From: Bacteroidaceae bacterium
GTDB taxonomy: Bacteria; Bacteroidota; Bacteroidia; Bacteroidales; Bacteroidaceae
Length of the DNA stretch: 64,000 nt
Assembly: GCA_017442855.1 (NCBI GenBank)
Contig: JAFSPM010000024.1
Coordinates: forward strand, 62,001-126,000
Direction of reading: 5' to 3'
The notes below the pieces were generated by a model that was given only the letters and a program-made list of their open reading frames with translations, searched no databases and was not told the DNA's origin. Positions 36,144 to 45,625 of the stretch are shown here, piece after piece (positions within the stretch are counted from its first letter, which is position 1; every line of letters starts with the position of its first letter). The translations under genes and the position numbers were made by a program.

Positions 36144-38027
36144 ATGAGCGAAGAAATCAATTTTAATCAAATACCAGTAGATTACACAGACGAAAACATC
36201 CGCCACTTGGATGACATGGATCATATCCGCATGCGTTCGGGTATGTATATCGGTCGCTTGGGCGATGGCTCACAGGCTGACGATGGTATCTACGTCCTGC
36301 TGAAGGAGACGGTTGACAACAGTATCGACGAGTTCAAGATGGGAGCGGGCAACCGTATAGAAGTGACCATCGAGGATAACCTTCGTGTGAGTGTGCGCGA
36401 CTATGGCCGTGGCATTCCGCAAGGAAAGATGGTTGAGGCCGTGAGCAAGTTGAACACCGGTGGCAAGTATGACAGCAAGGCGTTCAAGAAAAGTGTGGGC
36501 TTGAATGGTGTGGGCTTAAAGGCTGTCAATGCCCTCAGTACCCATTTCGAGGTGCGCAGTTTTCGCGATGGAATGGCGCGAATTGCCCAGTTCGAGTGTG
36601 GCAAATTGGTGAGTGATGTCACCGAACCTACCACCGAACCTACCGGTACTTATATCTATTTCGAGCCCGACAATACCCTCTTCACTGGCTATACCTATCA
36701 CAACGACACTGTGGAGAACCTGCTCAAGAACTATACCTACCTGAACACAGGTCTTTCCATTCTGTATAACGGACAGAAGATCCTGTCTCGTCATGGGTTG
36801 GAAGATTTGCTTAAGGACAACATGACGATGGATGGACTTTACGATATCGTCCATCTGAAAGGTACCGACATTGAATTAGCTTTCACTCATACTAACCAGT
36901 ATGGCGAAGAGTATTACTCGTTCGTCAACGGTCAACACACCACCCAGGGCGGTACGCACCAGAGTGCTTTGAAAGAACATCTGGCTCGTACCATCAAGGA
37001 GTTCTACAACAAGAATTTTGAATACAGCGACATCCGTAACGGTTTGGTAGCTGCCATCGCCATCAATGTGGAGGAACCGCAGTTTGAGGGACAGACCAAG
37101 ACGAAATTGGGTTCTACGCTGATGGAGCCCGATGGCGTGACCATCAACAAATACATAGCCGACTTCGTAAAGCAGGAGGTAGATAACTACCTGCACAAAA
37201 ACCCGCTGATGACCGAAGCCATGCTGCAGAAGATACAGGCTTCCGAGAAAGAACGCAAGGCCATTGCCGGTGTTACCAAACTGGCGCGCGAGCGTGCCAA
37301 GAAAGCCAACCTGCACAACAGCAAGTTGCGCGATTGTCGTTATCACCTCAACGACGGCAAGGGTAAGCCTCAGGAAGAGCAGTCGTGCATCTTCATCACC
37401 GAGGGCTTGTCGGCCAGCGGATCTATCACCAAGAGCCGTGATGTCAATACCCAAGCGGTGTTCAGTTTGCGAGGCAAACCGCTCAACTCTTATGGCTTGA
37501 CTAAGAAGGTGGTCTATGAGAACGAAGAGTTCAACCTGTTGCAAGCAGCCCTTAACATTGAGGACGGACTCGATGGTTTACGTTACAACAAGGTGATTGT
37601 GGCTACCGATGCCGATGTGGACGGCATGCACATCCGTCTGCTGATGATAACTTTCTTCCTGCAGTTCTTCCCCGACCTCATCAAGAAAGGACATGTCTAT
37701 ATCTTGCAAACGCCGCTGTTCCGTGTGCGCAACAAGAAGAAGACTACCTATTGCTATACCGAGGACGAGCGTGTGAAGGCTATCAAGAAGTTGGGTCCGA
37801 AGCCAGAGATTACCCGTTTCAAAGGTCTGGGTGAAATCGACCCTGATGAGTTCAAGAACTTCATTGGCGATGATATGCGCTTGGAGCAGGTGAACCTGCA
37901 CAAGACCGATTTGGTGAAAGAACTGCTGGCGTTCTATATGGGTAAGAACACCATGGAGCGACAGTCTTTCATCATCAACAACCTGGTGATAGAAGAAGAT
38001 TTGGTAACCGAAGATTTCATGATATGA
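36144..38027 (+). CDS. parE: DNA topoisomerase IV subunit B
   Basis: GyrB/ParE-type ATPase subunit of 627 residues. It starts with the GHKL ATPase fold: [11 protein letters not shown], then [20 protein letters not shown], and [27 protein letters not shown]. The TOPRIM part has [17 protein letters not shown] and the metal site [12 protein letters not shown], and near the end [14 protein letters not shown]. The 627-residue length and separation from a gyrA support ParE rather than GyrB. I use the ATG at 36144; a TTG at 36138 would overlap the previous stop. coaD overlaps the end by 4 nt. Confidence 0.93.
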   Translation: MSEEINFNQIPVDYTDENIRHLDDMDHIRMRSGMYIGRLGDGSQADDGIYVLLKETVDNSIDEFKMGAGNRIEVTIEDNLRVSVRDYGRGIPQGKMVEAVSKLNTGGKYDSKAFKKSVGLNGVGLKAVNALSTHFEVRSFRDGMARIAQFECGKLVSDVTEPTTEPTGTYIYFEPDNTLFTGYTYHNDTVENLLKNYTYLNTGLSILYNGQKILSRHGLEDLLKDNMTMDGLYDIVHLKGTDIELAFTHTNQYGEEYYSFVNGQHTTQGGTHQSALKEHLARTIKEFYNKNFEYSDIRNGLVAAIAINVEEPQFEGQTKTKLGSTLMEPDGVTINKYIADFVKQEVDNYLHKNPLMTEAMLQKIQASEKERKAIAGVTKLARERAKKANLHNSKLRDCRYHLNDGKGKPQEEQSCIFITEGLSASGSITKSRDVNTQAVFSLRGKPLNSYGLTKKVVYENEEFNLLQAALNIEDGLDGLRYNKVIVATDADVDGMHIRLLMITFFLQFFPDLIKKGHVYILQTPLFRVRNKKKTTYCYTEDERVKAIKKLGPKPEITRFKGLGEIDPDEFKNFIGDDMRLEQVNLHKTDLVKELLAFYMGKNTMERQSFIINNLVIEEDLVTEDFMI

Positions 38028-38479
38028 GCAAAGCGTTATTTCCCGGCACCTTCGACCCCTTCACCATTGGTCACGATGCCATCGTGAAGCGCACCCTTAC
38101 CTTTATGGACGGGGTGGTGATAGCCATTGTCAGCAATCCCGACAAGCAAGCCCTGTTCTCGGTAGAAGAGCGGGTACGTATGATTAGCGACCTCTATAAG
38201 GACGAGCCTCGTGTAAAGGTGATATCTTTTTCTGGTGCAACACCCGATATCGCTGTAGAGGTGGGCGCTAACGCCATCGTGCGTGGTGTGCGCAGTGTGA
38301 AGGACTTCGAATACGAGGAGAACCTGGCGTTCATCTATAAAAAGATGTGCGGCATCGAAACTGTCTTGCTCTATACCGACCCCGAACTGGCTTGCGTGAG
38401 TTCGTCGATCGTGCGCGAGATGATAAAGTTTGGGAAGGACCCAAGTGAATTTGTACCATTTAAATTAAAAAGAAATTAA
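38024..38479 (+). CDS. coaD: Phosphopantetheine adenylyltransferase
   Basis: Enzyme of 151 residues that makes dephospho-CoA from 4'-phosphopantetheine and ATP. The start [19 protein letters not shown] carries the T/HxGH nucleotidyltransferase motif (TIGH). [17 protein letters not shown] binds pantetheine and the C-terminal VSSSIVREM is the ISSTxVRE motif. The ATG overlaps the parE stop (ATGA). Length is normal for the family. Confidence 0.96.
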   Translation: MSKALFPGTFDPFTIGHDAIVKRTLTFMDGVVIAIVSNPDKQALFSVEERVRMISDLYKDEPRVKVISFSGATPDIAVEVGANAIVRGVRSVKDFEYEENLAFIYKKMCGIETVLLYTDPELACVSSSIVREMIKFGKDPSEFVPFKLKRN

Positions 38480-38482
38480 AAG

Positions 38483-38549
38483 TTGCCTTATTGATGTGTG
38501 TAGACGGCATATCTGCTCTCAGTCAGCCGTCGGCACATCCATAAGGCAA
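38483..38549. repeat. Long imperfect hairpin between coaD and S41 protease
   Basis: TTGCCTTAT, GATGTG and GACGGC on the left pair in order with GCCGTC, CACATC and ATAAGGCAA on the right, around a loop of about 15 nt, with small bulges. No T-run follows, so it is a poor intrinsic terminator. It may be an RNA processing or stability element, or a palindromic repeat. Confidence 0.6.
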
Positions 38550-38571
38550 GTCATATAGGCAGCTTAAAACA

Positions 38572-40188
38572 ATGAAAAGACTCCTATTCTTAGGATTATT
38601 GGGCGTATTGGTTTTGCCGCTTTTCTCGCAAACCACCTCCCGCATGGCCATGCGCAAACTCAATATGGCAGAATATGCCATCAGTCAGCTGTATGTTGAC
38701 AGCGTTGATGAAACCAGTCTGGTAGAGAGCGCCATCACCAAGATGCTACAACAGCTCGACCCACATTCTACCTATAGCAATCCCGATGAGGTGAAAGAGA
38801 TGAATGAACCCCTACAGGGCAACTTCGATGGTATCGGTGTGCAGTTTCAGATGATGGAAGACACCCTGCTGGTCATCCAACCCGTGAGTGGCGGTCCTTC
38901 CGAGAAGGTGGGCATTCTGGCGGGCGACCGTATTATTGCCGTCAACGACTCTACCATTGCGGGTGTGAAACTCAGCACCGAAGAAATCATGAAACGTCTG
39001 CGTGGTCCTAAGGGTACGCTCGTTGACCTTACTGTGCTGCGTCGCGATGTGAAAGACCTGCTGCACTTCACCGTGAAGCGCGACAAGATACCTCTCTACA
39101 GCCTTGATGCCGCCTATATGATTGAACCGGGCATCGGCTATATCCGCATAAGCCGTTTTGCGATGACCACAGGAAAGGAATTCCTCGAAGCCCTGCAGAA
39201 ACTGCAAGCCAAGGGTATGATCGACCTAATCCTCGATCTGCAGGGCAATGGAGGCGGTTACCTGAATGCAGCCATCGACTTGGCCAACGAATTCTTGGGA
39301 CAACGCGAACTGATTGTCTATACTGAAGGTCGCTCAGAGAAACGCAGTAACTTCTTTGCCAAGGGCAACGGTCATTTTCAAAAAGGACGCCTTGTACTTT
39401 TGGTGGATGAGTATTCTGCCTCGGCATCAGAGATTGTGGCAGGTGCCATGCAAGATTGGGACAGGGCCGTTATCGTGGGGCGCCGTTCGTTTGGCAAGGG
39501 CTTGGTGCAACGCCCCATCGATCTGCCCGATGGTTCGATGATTCGTCTTACGGTAGCACGCTATTACACCCCTTCAGGACGTAGCATCCAGAAGCCATAC
39601 ACTAAATCTGCCAAAGGCGACGGCAAAGCTGTGGAGGTGGATTACGAGCAGTACCGCTCCGACCTCATTGCCCGCTACAACAACGGCGAACTGATGCATG
39701 CCGACAGCATCCACTTCCCCGACTCGCTGAAATATACTACCCTGCGCTTACGACGTACCGTCTATGGCGGTGGCGGCATCATGCCCGACTACTTCGTGCC
39801 CATTGACACCACGTCTTACACCAATGTGCATCGCAACCTAGTGGCCAAGGGCGTTGTCAACAAGGCAGCAGCTGTCTATATCGACCAACATCGCAAGGAA
39901 CTGCAGCGCAAGTACAAGATTTTCGATGCGTTCAATGCCAACTACCAAGTAGGGCAGGAGGTGCTGACCCTCCTCCAACAAGAAGCCGAGAAACTGAAGA
40001 TTGAGCTGAAAGAAGATGAATACCAGCAGTCGCTGCCCCTTATCTGTACCCAGCTCAAGGCCCTCATGGCGCGCGACCTTTGGGACATTAGCGAATACTA
40101 CCAAATCATCAACGTTACCAACGAGAGCGTGAAGCAGGCGCTTCGCATTCTCAACAACGACTATGAACATTACCTTCGGGTAAATTGA
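38572..40188 (+). CDS. S41 carboxy-terminal processing protease with PDZ domain
   Basis: CtpA/Prc-like periplasmic protease of 538 residues. Signal peptide 1-20; a helical N-terminal region with DPHSTYSNPDE; a PDZ domain (about 85-160) with the GIGVQF start; and the S41 core with LDLQGNGGGYL, catalytic Ser284 in SASASEI and Lys309 in RSFGKG, the Ser-Lys dyad. A long C-terminal helical part follows (390-538). Members cut proteins at C-termini and help regulate envelope enzymes. It follows coaD after a 92-nt spacer that holds a long hairpin. Confidence 0.93.
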   Translation: MKRLLFLGLLGVLVLPLFSQTTSRMAMRKLNMAEYAISQLYVDSVDETSLVESAITKMLQQLDPHSTYSNPDEVKEMNEPLQGNFDGIGVQFQMMEDTLLVIQPVSGGPSEKVGILAGDRIIAVNDSTIAGVKLSTEEIMKRLRGPKGTLVDLTVLRRDVKDLLHFTVKRDKIPLYSLDAAYMIEPGIGYIRISRFAMTTGKEFLEALQKLQAKGMIDLILDLQGNGGGYLNAAIDLANEFLGQRELIVYTEGRSEKRSNFFAKGNGHFQKGRLVLLVDEYSASASEIVAGAMQDWDRAVIVGRRSFGKGLVQRPIDLPDGSMIRLTVARYYTPSGRSIQKPYTKSAKGDGKAVEVDYEQYRSDLIARYNNGELMHADSIHFPDSLKYTTLRLRRTVYGGGGIMPDYFVPIDTTSYTNVHRNLVAKGVVNKAAAVYIDQHRKELQRKYKIFDAFNANYQVGQEVLTLLQQEAEKLKIELKEDEYQQSLPLICTQLKALMARDLWDISEYYQIINVTNESVKQALRILNNDYEHYLRVN

Positions 40189-40248
40189 CCGTTGAAAAAT
40201 AAAAGGGCATACGTGGAAAGGCGTTAAGAATTTTCGAGTTTTTGCGTT

Positions 40249-40298
40249 AAGAGAAAAAATCAAATAAGAGTCGCGAAGCGCTCGTCTATTTTTTCTTA
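40249..40298. terminator. Long hairpin between convergent S41 and PAP2 genes
   Basis: AGAGAAAAAAT...GAGTCGCG and CGCTCG...ATTTTTTCTTA pair as an A-start/T-end stem, as expected of a bidirectional terminator. The same spacer has a direct repeat AATGGTCATTA at 40348-40358 and 40364-40374. Confidence 0.65.
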
Positions 40299-40383
40299 GC
40301 AAAAGCGAAATAATTTTAGCCTTGGAGCGTCAGCCCTTGTTTTTTCGAATGGTCATTACTTAAAATGGTCATTATTAAAAAGG

Positions 40384-40989
40384 TCAGTTGCCGAAAAGCA
40401 CCTTGTTCAGCCATTTTGAGGCATAGATGCTGCCAACAGCACAGCCAGCGCCAATGAGCGCCCCCGCAAAGACATCCGAAGGATAATGCACTCCCTCATG
40501 CATGCGCGATATGCCCACAGACACCGCATAGATGGCCGACGGGGCAATCACATACCACTTAGGATACCTGATACACAACGACGTACATAGCGCAAAGGCA
40601 GAAGCCGTATGCCCCGAAGGGAACGAAGGATCAGACTCCGTGCTGCGAGGAATGATATAACCCGGCCATTTCTGGTAAGGACGCGTACGGTGGAAGATAT
40701 ACTTCATGCCAAAGCCAAGGGCAAAGCCACCCGCCACACTCATACCGACATACAATGCATCCTTCTGCAACTTTTGGTCCTTTTTGATAAGTCCCACAAT
40801 GCCCATCACAGCAGGCACACCCAACGCCACGAAAGGCTCGGTATCAGAGATAAACCTGCTATAGTCATGCATAAACTGCGAATCCCATCCGTTGATGTCG
40901 TGCAGCATGTTCACCTCCCAGTTCTGGGCAGACACACAGACACACACCATCAGCAACATCAGAAATATGAAGTAGAATCTTTTATTCAT
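40384..40989 (-). CDS. PAP2-superfamily phosphatase
   Basis: Protein of 201 residues with a signal-like first helix (about 4-21). It carries the three acid-phosphatase motifs: KYIFHRTRPYQ (KxxxxxxRP), PSFPSGHTASAF (PSGH), and SRMHEGVHYPSDVFAG (SRxxxxxHxxxD). This predicts a lipid- or undecaprenyl-pyrophosphate phosphatase, or lipid A phosphatase, acting at the periplasmic face. I chose the ATG at 40989 (MNKRFYFIFL); an upstream in-frame start at 41016 would add nine polar residues and overlap the -7 element at 41014. Confidence 0.92.
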   Translation of the reverse strand: MNKRFYFIFLMLLMVCVCVSAQNWEVNMLHDINGWDSQFMHDYSRFISDTEPFVALGVPAVMGIVGLIKKDQKLQKDALYVGMSVAGGFALGFGMKYIFHRTRPYQKWPGYIIPRSTESDPSFPSGHTASAFALCTSLCIRYPKWYVIAPSAIYAVSVGISRMHEGVHYPSDVFAGALIGAGCAVGSIYASKWLNKVLFGN

Positions 40990-41013
40990 GTCAATATCTA
41001 TTGAATTCGTTTG

Positions 41014-41021
41014 CAAAGTTA
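41014..41021 (-). promoter_or_regulatory. Candidate -7 element of the PAP2 gene
   Basis: The minus strand reads TAACTTTG, which fits TAnnTTTG, 24 nt before the chosen start. The -33 element is not clear. Confidence 0.45.
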
Positions 41022-41072
41022 AGGAAAATGTTAAATAACATGCCTACAGAGCAGCAAATAATTTATATATGA

Positions 41073-41104
41073 TTTGCTAAATAATTGTTTTTAACGTATT
41101 TTTG
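41073..41104 (+). promoter_or_regulatory. Promoter of the fumarate reductase/succinate dehydrogenase operon
   Basis: TTTG (41073-41076), 20 nt, TATTTTTG (41097-41104): a full match to the Bacteroidetes consensus. Start near 41110 leaves a leader of about 65 nt before the first gene. Confidence 0.8.
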
Positions 41105-41176
41105 TAGCTACGTATGAAGTATTTTGCATATTGATACAGAATATAAACATTAAAAATATTTAAAACTCAATTATTT

Positions 41177-41854
41177 ATGTGGTTAAGTAATTCATCAGTA
41201 GGAAGGAAAGTGGTGATGAGCGTTACCGGCATCGCCCTGATCCTGTTTCTGACATTTCACTGTACGATGAACATCGTTGCCTTGATTTCGCCATCCGGTT
41301 ACAACTGGATTTGCGAGATGCTGGGTGCTAACTGGTATGCTGTGGCAGCCACTTTGGCCCTGGCCTTTTTGTTCATCCTTCATTTCATCTATGCTTTCTG
41401 GCTCACTTGGCAGAACAGAAAGGCGCGTGGTAGCGAGCGTTACGCTGTAACAGAAAAGCCTAAGACGGTAGAATGGGCATCACAGAATATGTTGGTGCTG
41501 GGCATCATCGTCATTCTGGGTATTGTGCTTCACCTCTTCAACTTCTGGGCAAAGATGATGTTGCCCGAGCTGATGGGCACCAACGACTTGCAGGTACTGA
41601 GCAATGCTACCAATGGTATCTATCACATCAAGATGACCTTCGGTAATGTGATTTATGTGGTGCTTTACCTCATCTGGCTCTGCGCCCTGTGGTTCCACCT
41701 CACTCACGGATTCTGGAGTGCTATGCAGACTCTTGGCTGGAACAACCGTGTATGGTTAGAGCGTTGGAGATGCATCGGCAATATCTTCAGCACCATCGTA
41801 GTTGCTTGCTTCGCTCTGGTGGTTATCGTATTCTATGTCAACTCTTTGTTATAA
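41177..41854 (+). CDS. frdC: Succinate dehydrogenase/fumarate reductase cytochrome b subunit
   Basis: Membrane anchor of 225 residues with five hydrophobic helices, as in the B-type (Wolinella/Bacteroides) enzymes that have a single diheme membrane subunit. Histidines fitting heme ligands lie in FLTFHCTMN (helix 1), FILHFIYAFW (helix 2), IVLHLFNFW, IYHIKMTFG and ALWFHLTHGFW. In these anaerobes the complex mainly reduces fumarate with menaquinol. It is the first gene of a three-gene operon with a perfect promoter. Confidence 0.93.
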   Translation: MWLSNSSVGRKVVMSVTGIALILFLTFHCTMNIVALISPSGYNWICEMLGANWYAVAATLALAFLFILHFIYAFWLTWQNRKARGSERYAVTEKPKTVEWASQNMLVLGIIVILGIVLHLFNFWAKMMLPELMGTNDLQVLSNATNGIYHIKMTFGNVIYVVLYLIWLCALWFHLTHGFWSAMQTLGWNNRVWLERWRCIGNIFSTIVVACFALVVIVFYVNSLL

Positions 41855-41884
41855 TTGACGTATAACTTTTAAACTGAATAAACT

Positions 41885-43864
41885 ATGACTAAGATAGATT
41901 CTAAGATTCCTGAAGGGCCAGTAGCTGAGAAATGGACCAACTATAAGGCTCATCAAAAATTGGTAAACCCAGCTAACAAGCGTCGTCTCGACATCATCGT
42001 GGTGGGTACAGGCTTGGCAGGTGCTTCTGCTGCCGCTTCACTCGGTGAGATGGGTTTCCGCGTACTGAATTTCTGTATTCAGGATAGCCCACGCCGTGCA
42101 CACTCTATCGCTGCACAGGGTGGTATCAATGCTGCTAAGAATTACCAGAATGACGGCGACTCTGTTTACCGTCTGTTTTACGATACCGTAAAGGGTGGTG
42201 ACTACCGTGCTCGTGAGGCCAACGTTTATCGTCTGGCTGAGGTGTCAAACAGCATCATCGATCAGTGCGTGGCACAGGGTGTGCCTTTCGCACGTGAGTA
42301 TGGTGGCTTGTTGGCCAACCGTTCATTCGGTGGTGCACAGGTAAGTCGTACGTTCTACGCCCGCGGTCAAACGGGTCAGCAGCTGTTGCTGGGTGCTTAC
42401 TCTGCACTGAGCTGTCAGGTAGCTGCCGGCACCGTGAAGCTCTACACCCGCTACGAGATGCTGGATGTGGTGCTCATCGACGGTCGTGCACGTGGTATCA
42501 TTGCCCGCAACCTGGTAACCGGTAAGCTGGAGCGCTTCGCTGCTCACGCTGTGGTCATCGCTACTGGTGGTTATGGAAATACTTACTTCCTGTCAACCAA
42601 CGCTATGGCTTGCAACGTATCAGCTGCTATGGCTTGCTACCGCAAGGGTGCTTGGTTTGCTAACCCTGCTTTCGTACAGATTCACCCAACCTGTATCCCT
42701 GTTCACGGCGACAAGCAGTCTAAGTTGACGCTGATGTCAGAGTCACTGCGTAACGATGGCCGTATCTGGGTACCTAAGAAGCTGGAAGACGCTAAGAAGT
42801 TGCAGGAAGGCACACTGCAAGGTGCCGACATTCCTGAGGAAGACCGCGACTATTACCTGGAGCGTCGTTATCCTGCATTTGGTAACCTCGTACCTCGTGA
42901 CGTGGCTTCTCGTGCTGCTAAGGAACGTTGCGACAAGGGCTTTGGTGTCAACAATACCGGTTTGGCTGTGTTCCTCGACTTCTCAGAGGCTATCGGTCGT
43001 CTGGGCATCGACGTGATCCGCCAGCGCTACGGCAACCTGTTCGATATGTATGAGGAGATTACCGACGTTAATCCTGGTAAGGTGGCTAACGAGATCAATG
43101 GTGTGAAGTACTACTACCCAATGATGATCTATCCAGCTATCCACTACACCATGGGTGGTATCTGGGTTGACTACGAGCTGCAGACCAGCGTGAAGGGCTT
43201 GTTCGCTATTGGTGAGGCCAACTTCTCTGACCACGGTGCTAACCGTCTGGGTGCTTCTGCTCTGATGCAGGGCTTGGCCGATGGTTACTTCGTATTGCCA
43301 TACACCATCCAGAACTACCTGAGCGACCAGATTACCGTTCCTCGCTTCAGCACCGACACTCCTGAGTTCGATGAGGCCGAGAAGGCTGTCCAGGCTAAGA
43401 TCGACCACCTGATGAACATCAAGGGCAAGCGCTCTGTTGACTCTATCCACAAGGAACTGGGCCACATCATGTGGGAATATGTTGGTATGGGCCGCACCGC
43501 TGAAGGTCTGAAGACTGGCTTGGAGAAGCTGAAAGAAGTTCGCAAGGTGTTCGAAACCGACTTGTTCATCCCTGGCACACAGAACGGTGTGAACGTTGAG
43601 CTCGAGAAGGCATTCCGTCTGAACGACTTCATCACCATGGGTGAGCTGATGGCACACGATGCATTGAGCCGTAACGAGAGCTGCGGTGGTCACTTCCGTG
43701 AGGAATACCAAACCGAGGAAGGCGAGGCATTGCGTGACGATAAGAACTACTTCTATGTAGGTTGCTGGGAATACCAGGGCTCTGACGACAAGGAACCTGT
43801 CATGATGAAGGAACCTCTGGAATATGAGGCTATCAAGGTACAGACCCGTAACTACAAGAGCTAA
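41885..43864 (+). CDS. frdA: Fumarate reductase/succinate dehydrogenase flavoprotein subunit
   Basis: Catalytic subunit of 659 residues. The FAD-binding fold starts [20 protein letters not shown] (about 36-55); [18 protein letters not shown] carries the His that binds FAD covalently. The active-site region includes [11 protein letters not shown] and [12 protein letters not shown], and [17 protein letters not shown] lies near FAD. The gene follows the cytochrome b gene by 30 nt. Codon choice is strongly biased, as for a highly expressed gene. Confidence 0.95.
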   Translation: MTKIDSKIPEGPVAEKWTNYKAHQKLVNPANKRRLDIIVVGTGLAGASAAASLGEMGFRVLNFCIQDSPRRAHSIAAQGGINAAKNYQNDGDSVYRLFYDTVKGGDYRAREANVYRLAEVSNSIIDQCVAQGVPFAREYGGLLANRSFGGAQVSRTFYARGQTGQQLLLGAYSALSCQVAAGTVKLYTRYEMLDVVLIDGRARGIIARNLVTGKLERFAAHAVVIATGGYGNTYFLSTNAMACNVSAAMACYRKGAWFANPAFVQIHPTCIPVHGDKQSKLTLMSESLRNDGRIWVPKKLEDAKKLQEGTLQGADIPEEDRDYYLERRYPAFGNLVPRDVASRAAKERCDKGFGVNNTGLAVFLDFSEAIGRLGIDVIRQRYGNLFDMYEEITDVNPGKVANEINGVKYYYPMMIYPAIHYTMGGIWVDYELQTSVKGLFAIGEANFSDHGANRLGASALMQGLADGYFVLPYTIQNYLSDQITVPRFSTDTPEFDEAEKAVQAKIDHLMNIKGKRSVDSIHKELGHIMWEYVGMGRTAEGLKTGLEKLKEVRKVFETDLFIPGTQNGVNVELEKAFRLNDFITMGELMAHDALSRNESCGGHFREEYQTEEGEALRDDKNYFYVGCWEYQGSDDKEPVMMKEPLEYEAIKVQTRNYKS

Positions 43865-43901
43865 TTTGGGAAGTTGAACATTTTAAAGAACAAAGAAAAC
43901 T

Positions 43902-44657
43902 ATGGATAAGAATATATCATTTAAATTGAGAATTTGGCGTCAGAACGGTCCGAAGGAGAAAGGACATTTCGACGAGTTCCAGATGAACGATATACCAGGT
44001 GATACCTCATTCCTCGAAATGCTCGACATCCTGAATGAGCAGATCGTGAGCTCAGGCAACGAGCCTGTGGTGTTCGACCACGACTGCCGTGAGGGTATCT
44101 GCGGTATGTGTTCACTCTATATCAACGGTCATCCTCATGGCCCAGCTACTGGCGCTACTACCTGCCAGATCTACATGCGTCGTTTCAAGGATGGCGACAC
44201 CATCACCGTTGAGCCTTGGCGCTCAGCAGGCTTCCCTGTTATCAAGGACCTGATGGTTGACCGCTCTGCCTTCGACAAGATCATGCAGGCTGGTGGTTAT
44301 GTTACCGTACGTACAGGTGCTCCACAGGATGCCAACGCCCTGCCTATTCCTAAGGATGTAGCAGAAGAGGCTATGGACGCTGCTGCCTGCATCGGTTGCG
44401 GTGCTTGCGTAGCTGCCTGCAAGAACGGTTCAGCCATGCTGTTCGTTTCATCTAAGATTACACAGCTCAACCTGCTGCCACAGGGCAAGCCCGAGGCTTT
44501 GCGCCGTGCTAAGGCCATGCTGAGCAAGATGGACGAGCTGGGCTTCGGTAACTGCACCAACACCCGCGCTTGCGAGGCTGAGTGCCCGAAGAACGAGACC
44601 ATCATCAACATCGCGCACCTGAACCGCGATTTCATCAAGGCTAAACTGAAAGACTGA
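43902..44657 (+). CDS. frdB: Fumarate reductase/succinate dehydrogenase iron-sulfur subunit
   Basis: Electron-transfer subunit of 251 residues. The N-terminal 2Fe-2S domain has [17 protein letters not shown] plus a later TTC; the C-terminal domain has [14 protein letters not shown] and [14 protein letters not shown] for the 4Fe-4S and 3Fe-4S clusters. It links the flavoprotein to the heme subunit. It lies 37 nt after the flavoprotein gene and ends at a strong terminator, so it closes the operon. Confidence 0.95.
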   Translation: MDKNISFKLRIWRQNGPKEKGHFDEFQMNDIPGDTSFLEMLDILNEQIVSSGNEPVVFDHDCREGICGMCSLYINGHPHGPATGATTCQIYMRRFKDGDTITVEPWRSAGFPVIKDLMVDRSAFDKIMQAGGYVTVRTGAPQDANALPIPKDVAEEAMDAAACIGCGACVAACKNGSAMLFVSSKITQLNLLPQGKPEALRRAKAMLSKMDELGFGNCTNTRACEAECPKNETIINIAHLNRDFIKAKLKD

Positions 44658-44681
44658 TCTCTTACACATAGCTGACTCAAT

Positions 44682-44705
44682 GAGGCGGGGCACATGCTCC
44701 GCCTC
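44682..44705 (+). terminator. Terminator of the fumarate reductase operon
   Basis: GAGGCGGG and TCCGCCTC pair around GCACATGC and are followed by TTGTTTTTCT. It lies 24 nt after the frdB stop. Confidence 0.88.
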
Positions 44706-44818
44706 TTGTTTTTCTGAAAAAATGCAATGAAGTGTTGGTGTAATAATCGAAAAGTATACCACTATAATAAATGAGTACTTTACTACAGGAGAGTATTTTT
44801 AAAAATGCTATGCAATTG

Positions 44819-44850
44819 TTTGCAGGTCTCGAAAAAGGTACTTATATTTG
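44819..44850 (+). promoter_or_regulatory. Promoter of two small membrane-protein genes
   Basis: TTTG (44819-44822), 20 nt, TATATTTG (44843-44850): a full consensus match. The start near 44857 gives a short leader before 44890. Confidence 0.78.
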
Positions 44851-44889
44851 CAGAGTTAATTCATTATTAACAATGTAAATTTATACAAT

Positions 44890-45177
44890 ATGAAAGAAAG
44901 GAACAAAAATGAACAGCTACAGCAAGCTGCAGTGATTCAACAGCCATTGGCTGTAGCAGGACAAAAGAAACCTAACGAGAAAGACGAGTTTTCATTTGAA
45001 TTGGGGAAATTTTTCTTGGATTTGTCAAAGTTGGCATTTGCAGGTATATTTCTTACAGGAATTAGAGACTACTCGATAAATACAAGTTTACTCGTAGGTA
45101 TAGGAGCAGTAATTATTGGATTGTTGGCTTTTGTGGGGTTTAGATTCATAAGAATTGGTGTTAACAAAAAAGATTAA
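44890..45177 (+). CDS. Small two-helix membrane protein, DUF6722-like
   Basis: Protein of 95 residues: a polar, Gln/Lys-rich N-terminus (1-35), then FELGKFFLDLSKLAFAGIFL and a second hydrophobic helix (about 67-85), and a basic C-terminus GVNKKD. From memory it looks like the Bacteroidetes DUF6722 family; function unknown. It has its own perfect promoter and is followed after 5 nt by a 31-residue membrane peptide gene, ending in a strong terminator, so the two form a compact unit. Confidence 0.75.
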   Translation: MKERNKNEQLQQAAVIQQPLAVAGQKKPNEKDEFSFELGKFFLDLSKLAFAGIFLTGIRDYSINTSLLVGIGAVIIGLLAFVGFRFIRIGVNKKD

Positions 45178-45182
45178 GTATT

Positions 45183-45278
45183 ATGGCACTATTGTATTTT
45201 TTAATAGCTACAGGAATCGTTGCGATTATTATGCTCGTTTACTCGTTTGTTCTCGAAAAGCGAGAAAAACAATCATAA
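45183..45278 (+). CDS. 31-residue single-helix membrane peptide
   Basis: A very short open frame, ATG at 45183, encodes a hydrophobic helix (LLYFLIATGIVAIIMLVYSF) and a charged tail EKREKQS. Spacing of 5 nt from the DUF6722-like gene and the terminator 55 nt later make it a likely real gene. Such peptides are often partners of the preceding small protein; this is inference. Confidence 0.6.
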   Translation: MALLYFLIATGIVAIIMLVYSFVLEKREKQS

Positions 45279-45333
45279 TTTGATTTATATATTTCAGATG
45301 ACTAAAATAGAATAGTATTTATGAACCAAAGAT

Positions 45334-45358
45334 AAATCCCTCGCTTTGCGAGGGATTT
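45334..45358 (+). terminator. Terminator after the small membrane-protein genes
   Basis: AAATCCCTCGC and GCGAGGGATTT pair perfectly around TTT and are followed by CTTCTTTT. Confidence 0.92.
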
Positions 45359-45371
45359 CTTCTTTTAGATG

Positions 45372-45467
45372 CTAATGGGACCAAACCCCATACAGCTTGT
45401 TGTGCTCATAGCAGTCAATGCTGCCGTCAGTATTTGAGAAGCGTGTCTTATTTCCTAACCAGAAAAG
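45372..45467 (-). pseudogene. Possible remnant of a protein-coding 3' end
   Basis: In the 347-bp spacer the minus strand is open for 31 codons between stops and reads LFWLGNKTRFSNTDGSIDCY then EHNKLYGVWSH, without a start codon. The composition looks protein-like, but the stretch is short. It may be the decayed end of an old gene or chance. The rest of the spacer (45279-45625) holds only two hairpins. Confidence 0.25.
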
Positions 45468-45519
45468 TCAATTGTCGTAAAATTAGCTTCATAATTAAAT
45501 GAAATGATAGGAAAAAGCA

Positions 45520-45549
45520 AGAGGGGACATCCTCACGGATATTCCCTCT
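45520..45549 (-). terminator. Hairpin downstream of left SusC/SusD operon
   Basis: AGAGGG and CCCTCT pair, with an inner ATCC/GGAT stem. It lies 77 bp after the SusD stop (minus strand). It resembles the hairpin at 50371-50402 in sequence (TCCTCA-GGAT core). Confidence 0.65.
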
Positions 45550-45625
45550 TCATTTTAGTAATTTAAAGTTATTGTGTTTAAGAAAACACAACTAACCTTT
45601 TTCTTCCCTATAAGTCTACAACTAA

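Noticed and set aside
40262-40285. Third copy of the TCGCGA-containing repeat after the S41 protease
   Set aside because: Only short similarity (AGTCGCGAAGCG); it is better explained as the core of a terminator hairpin.
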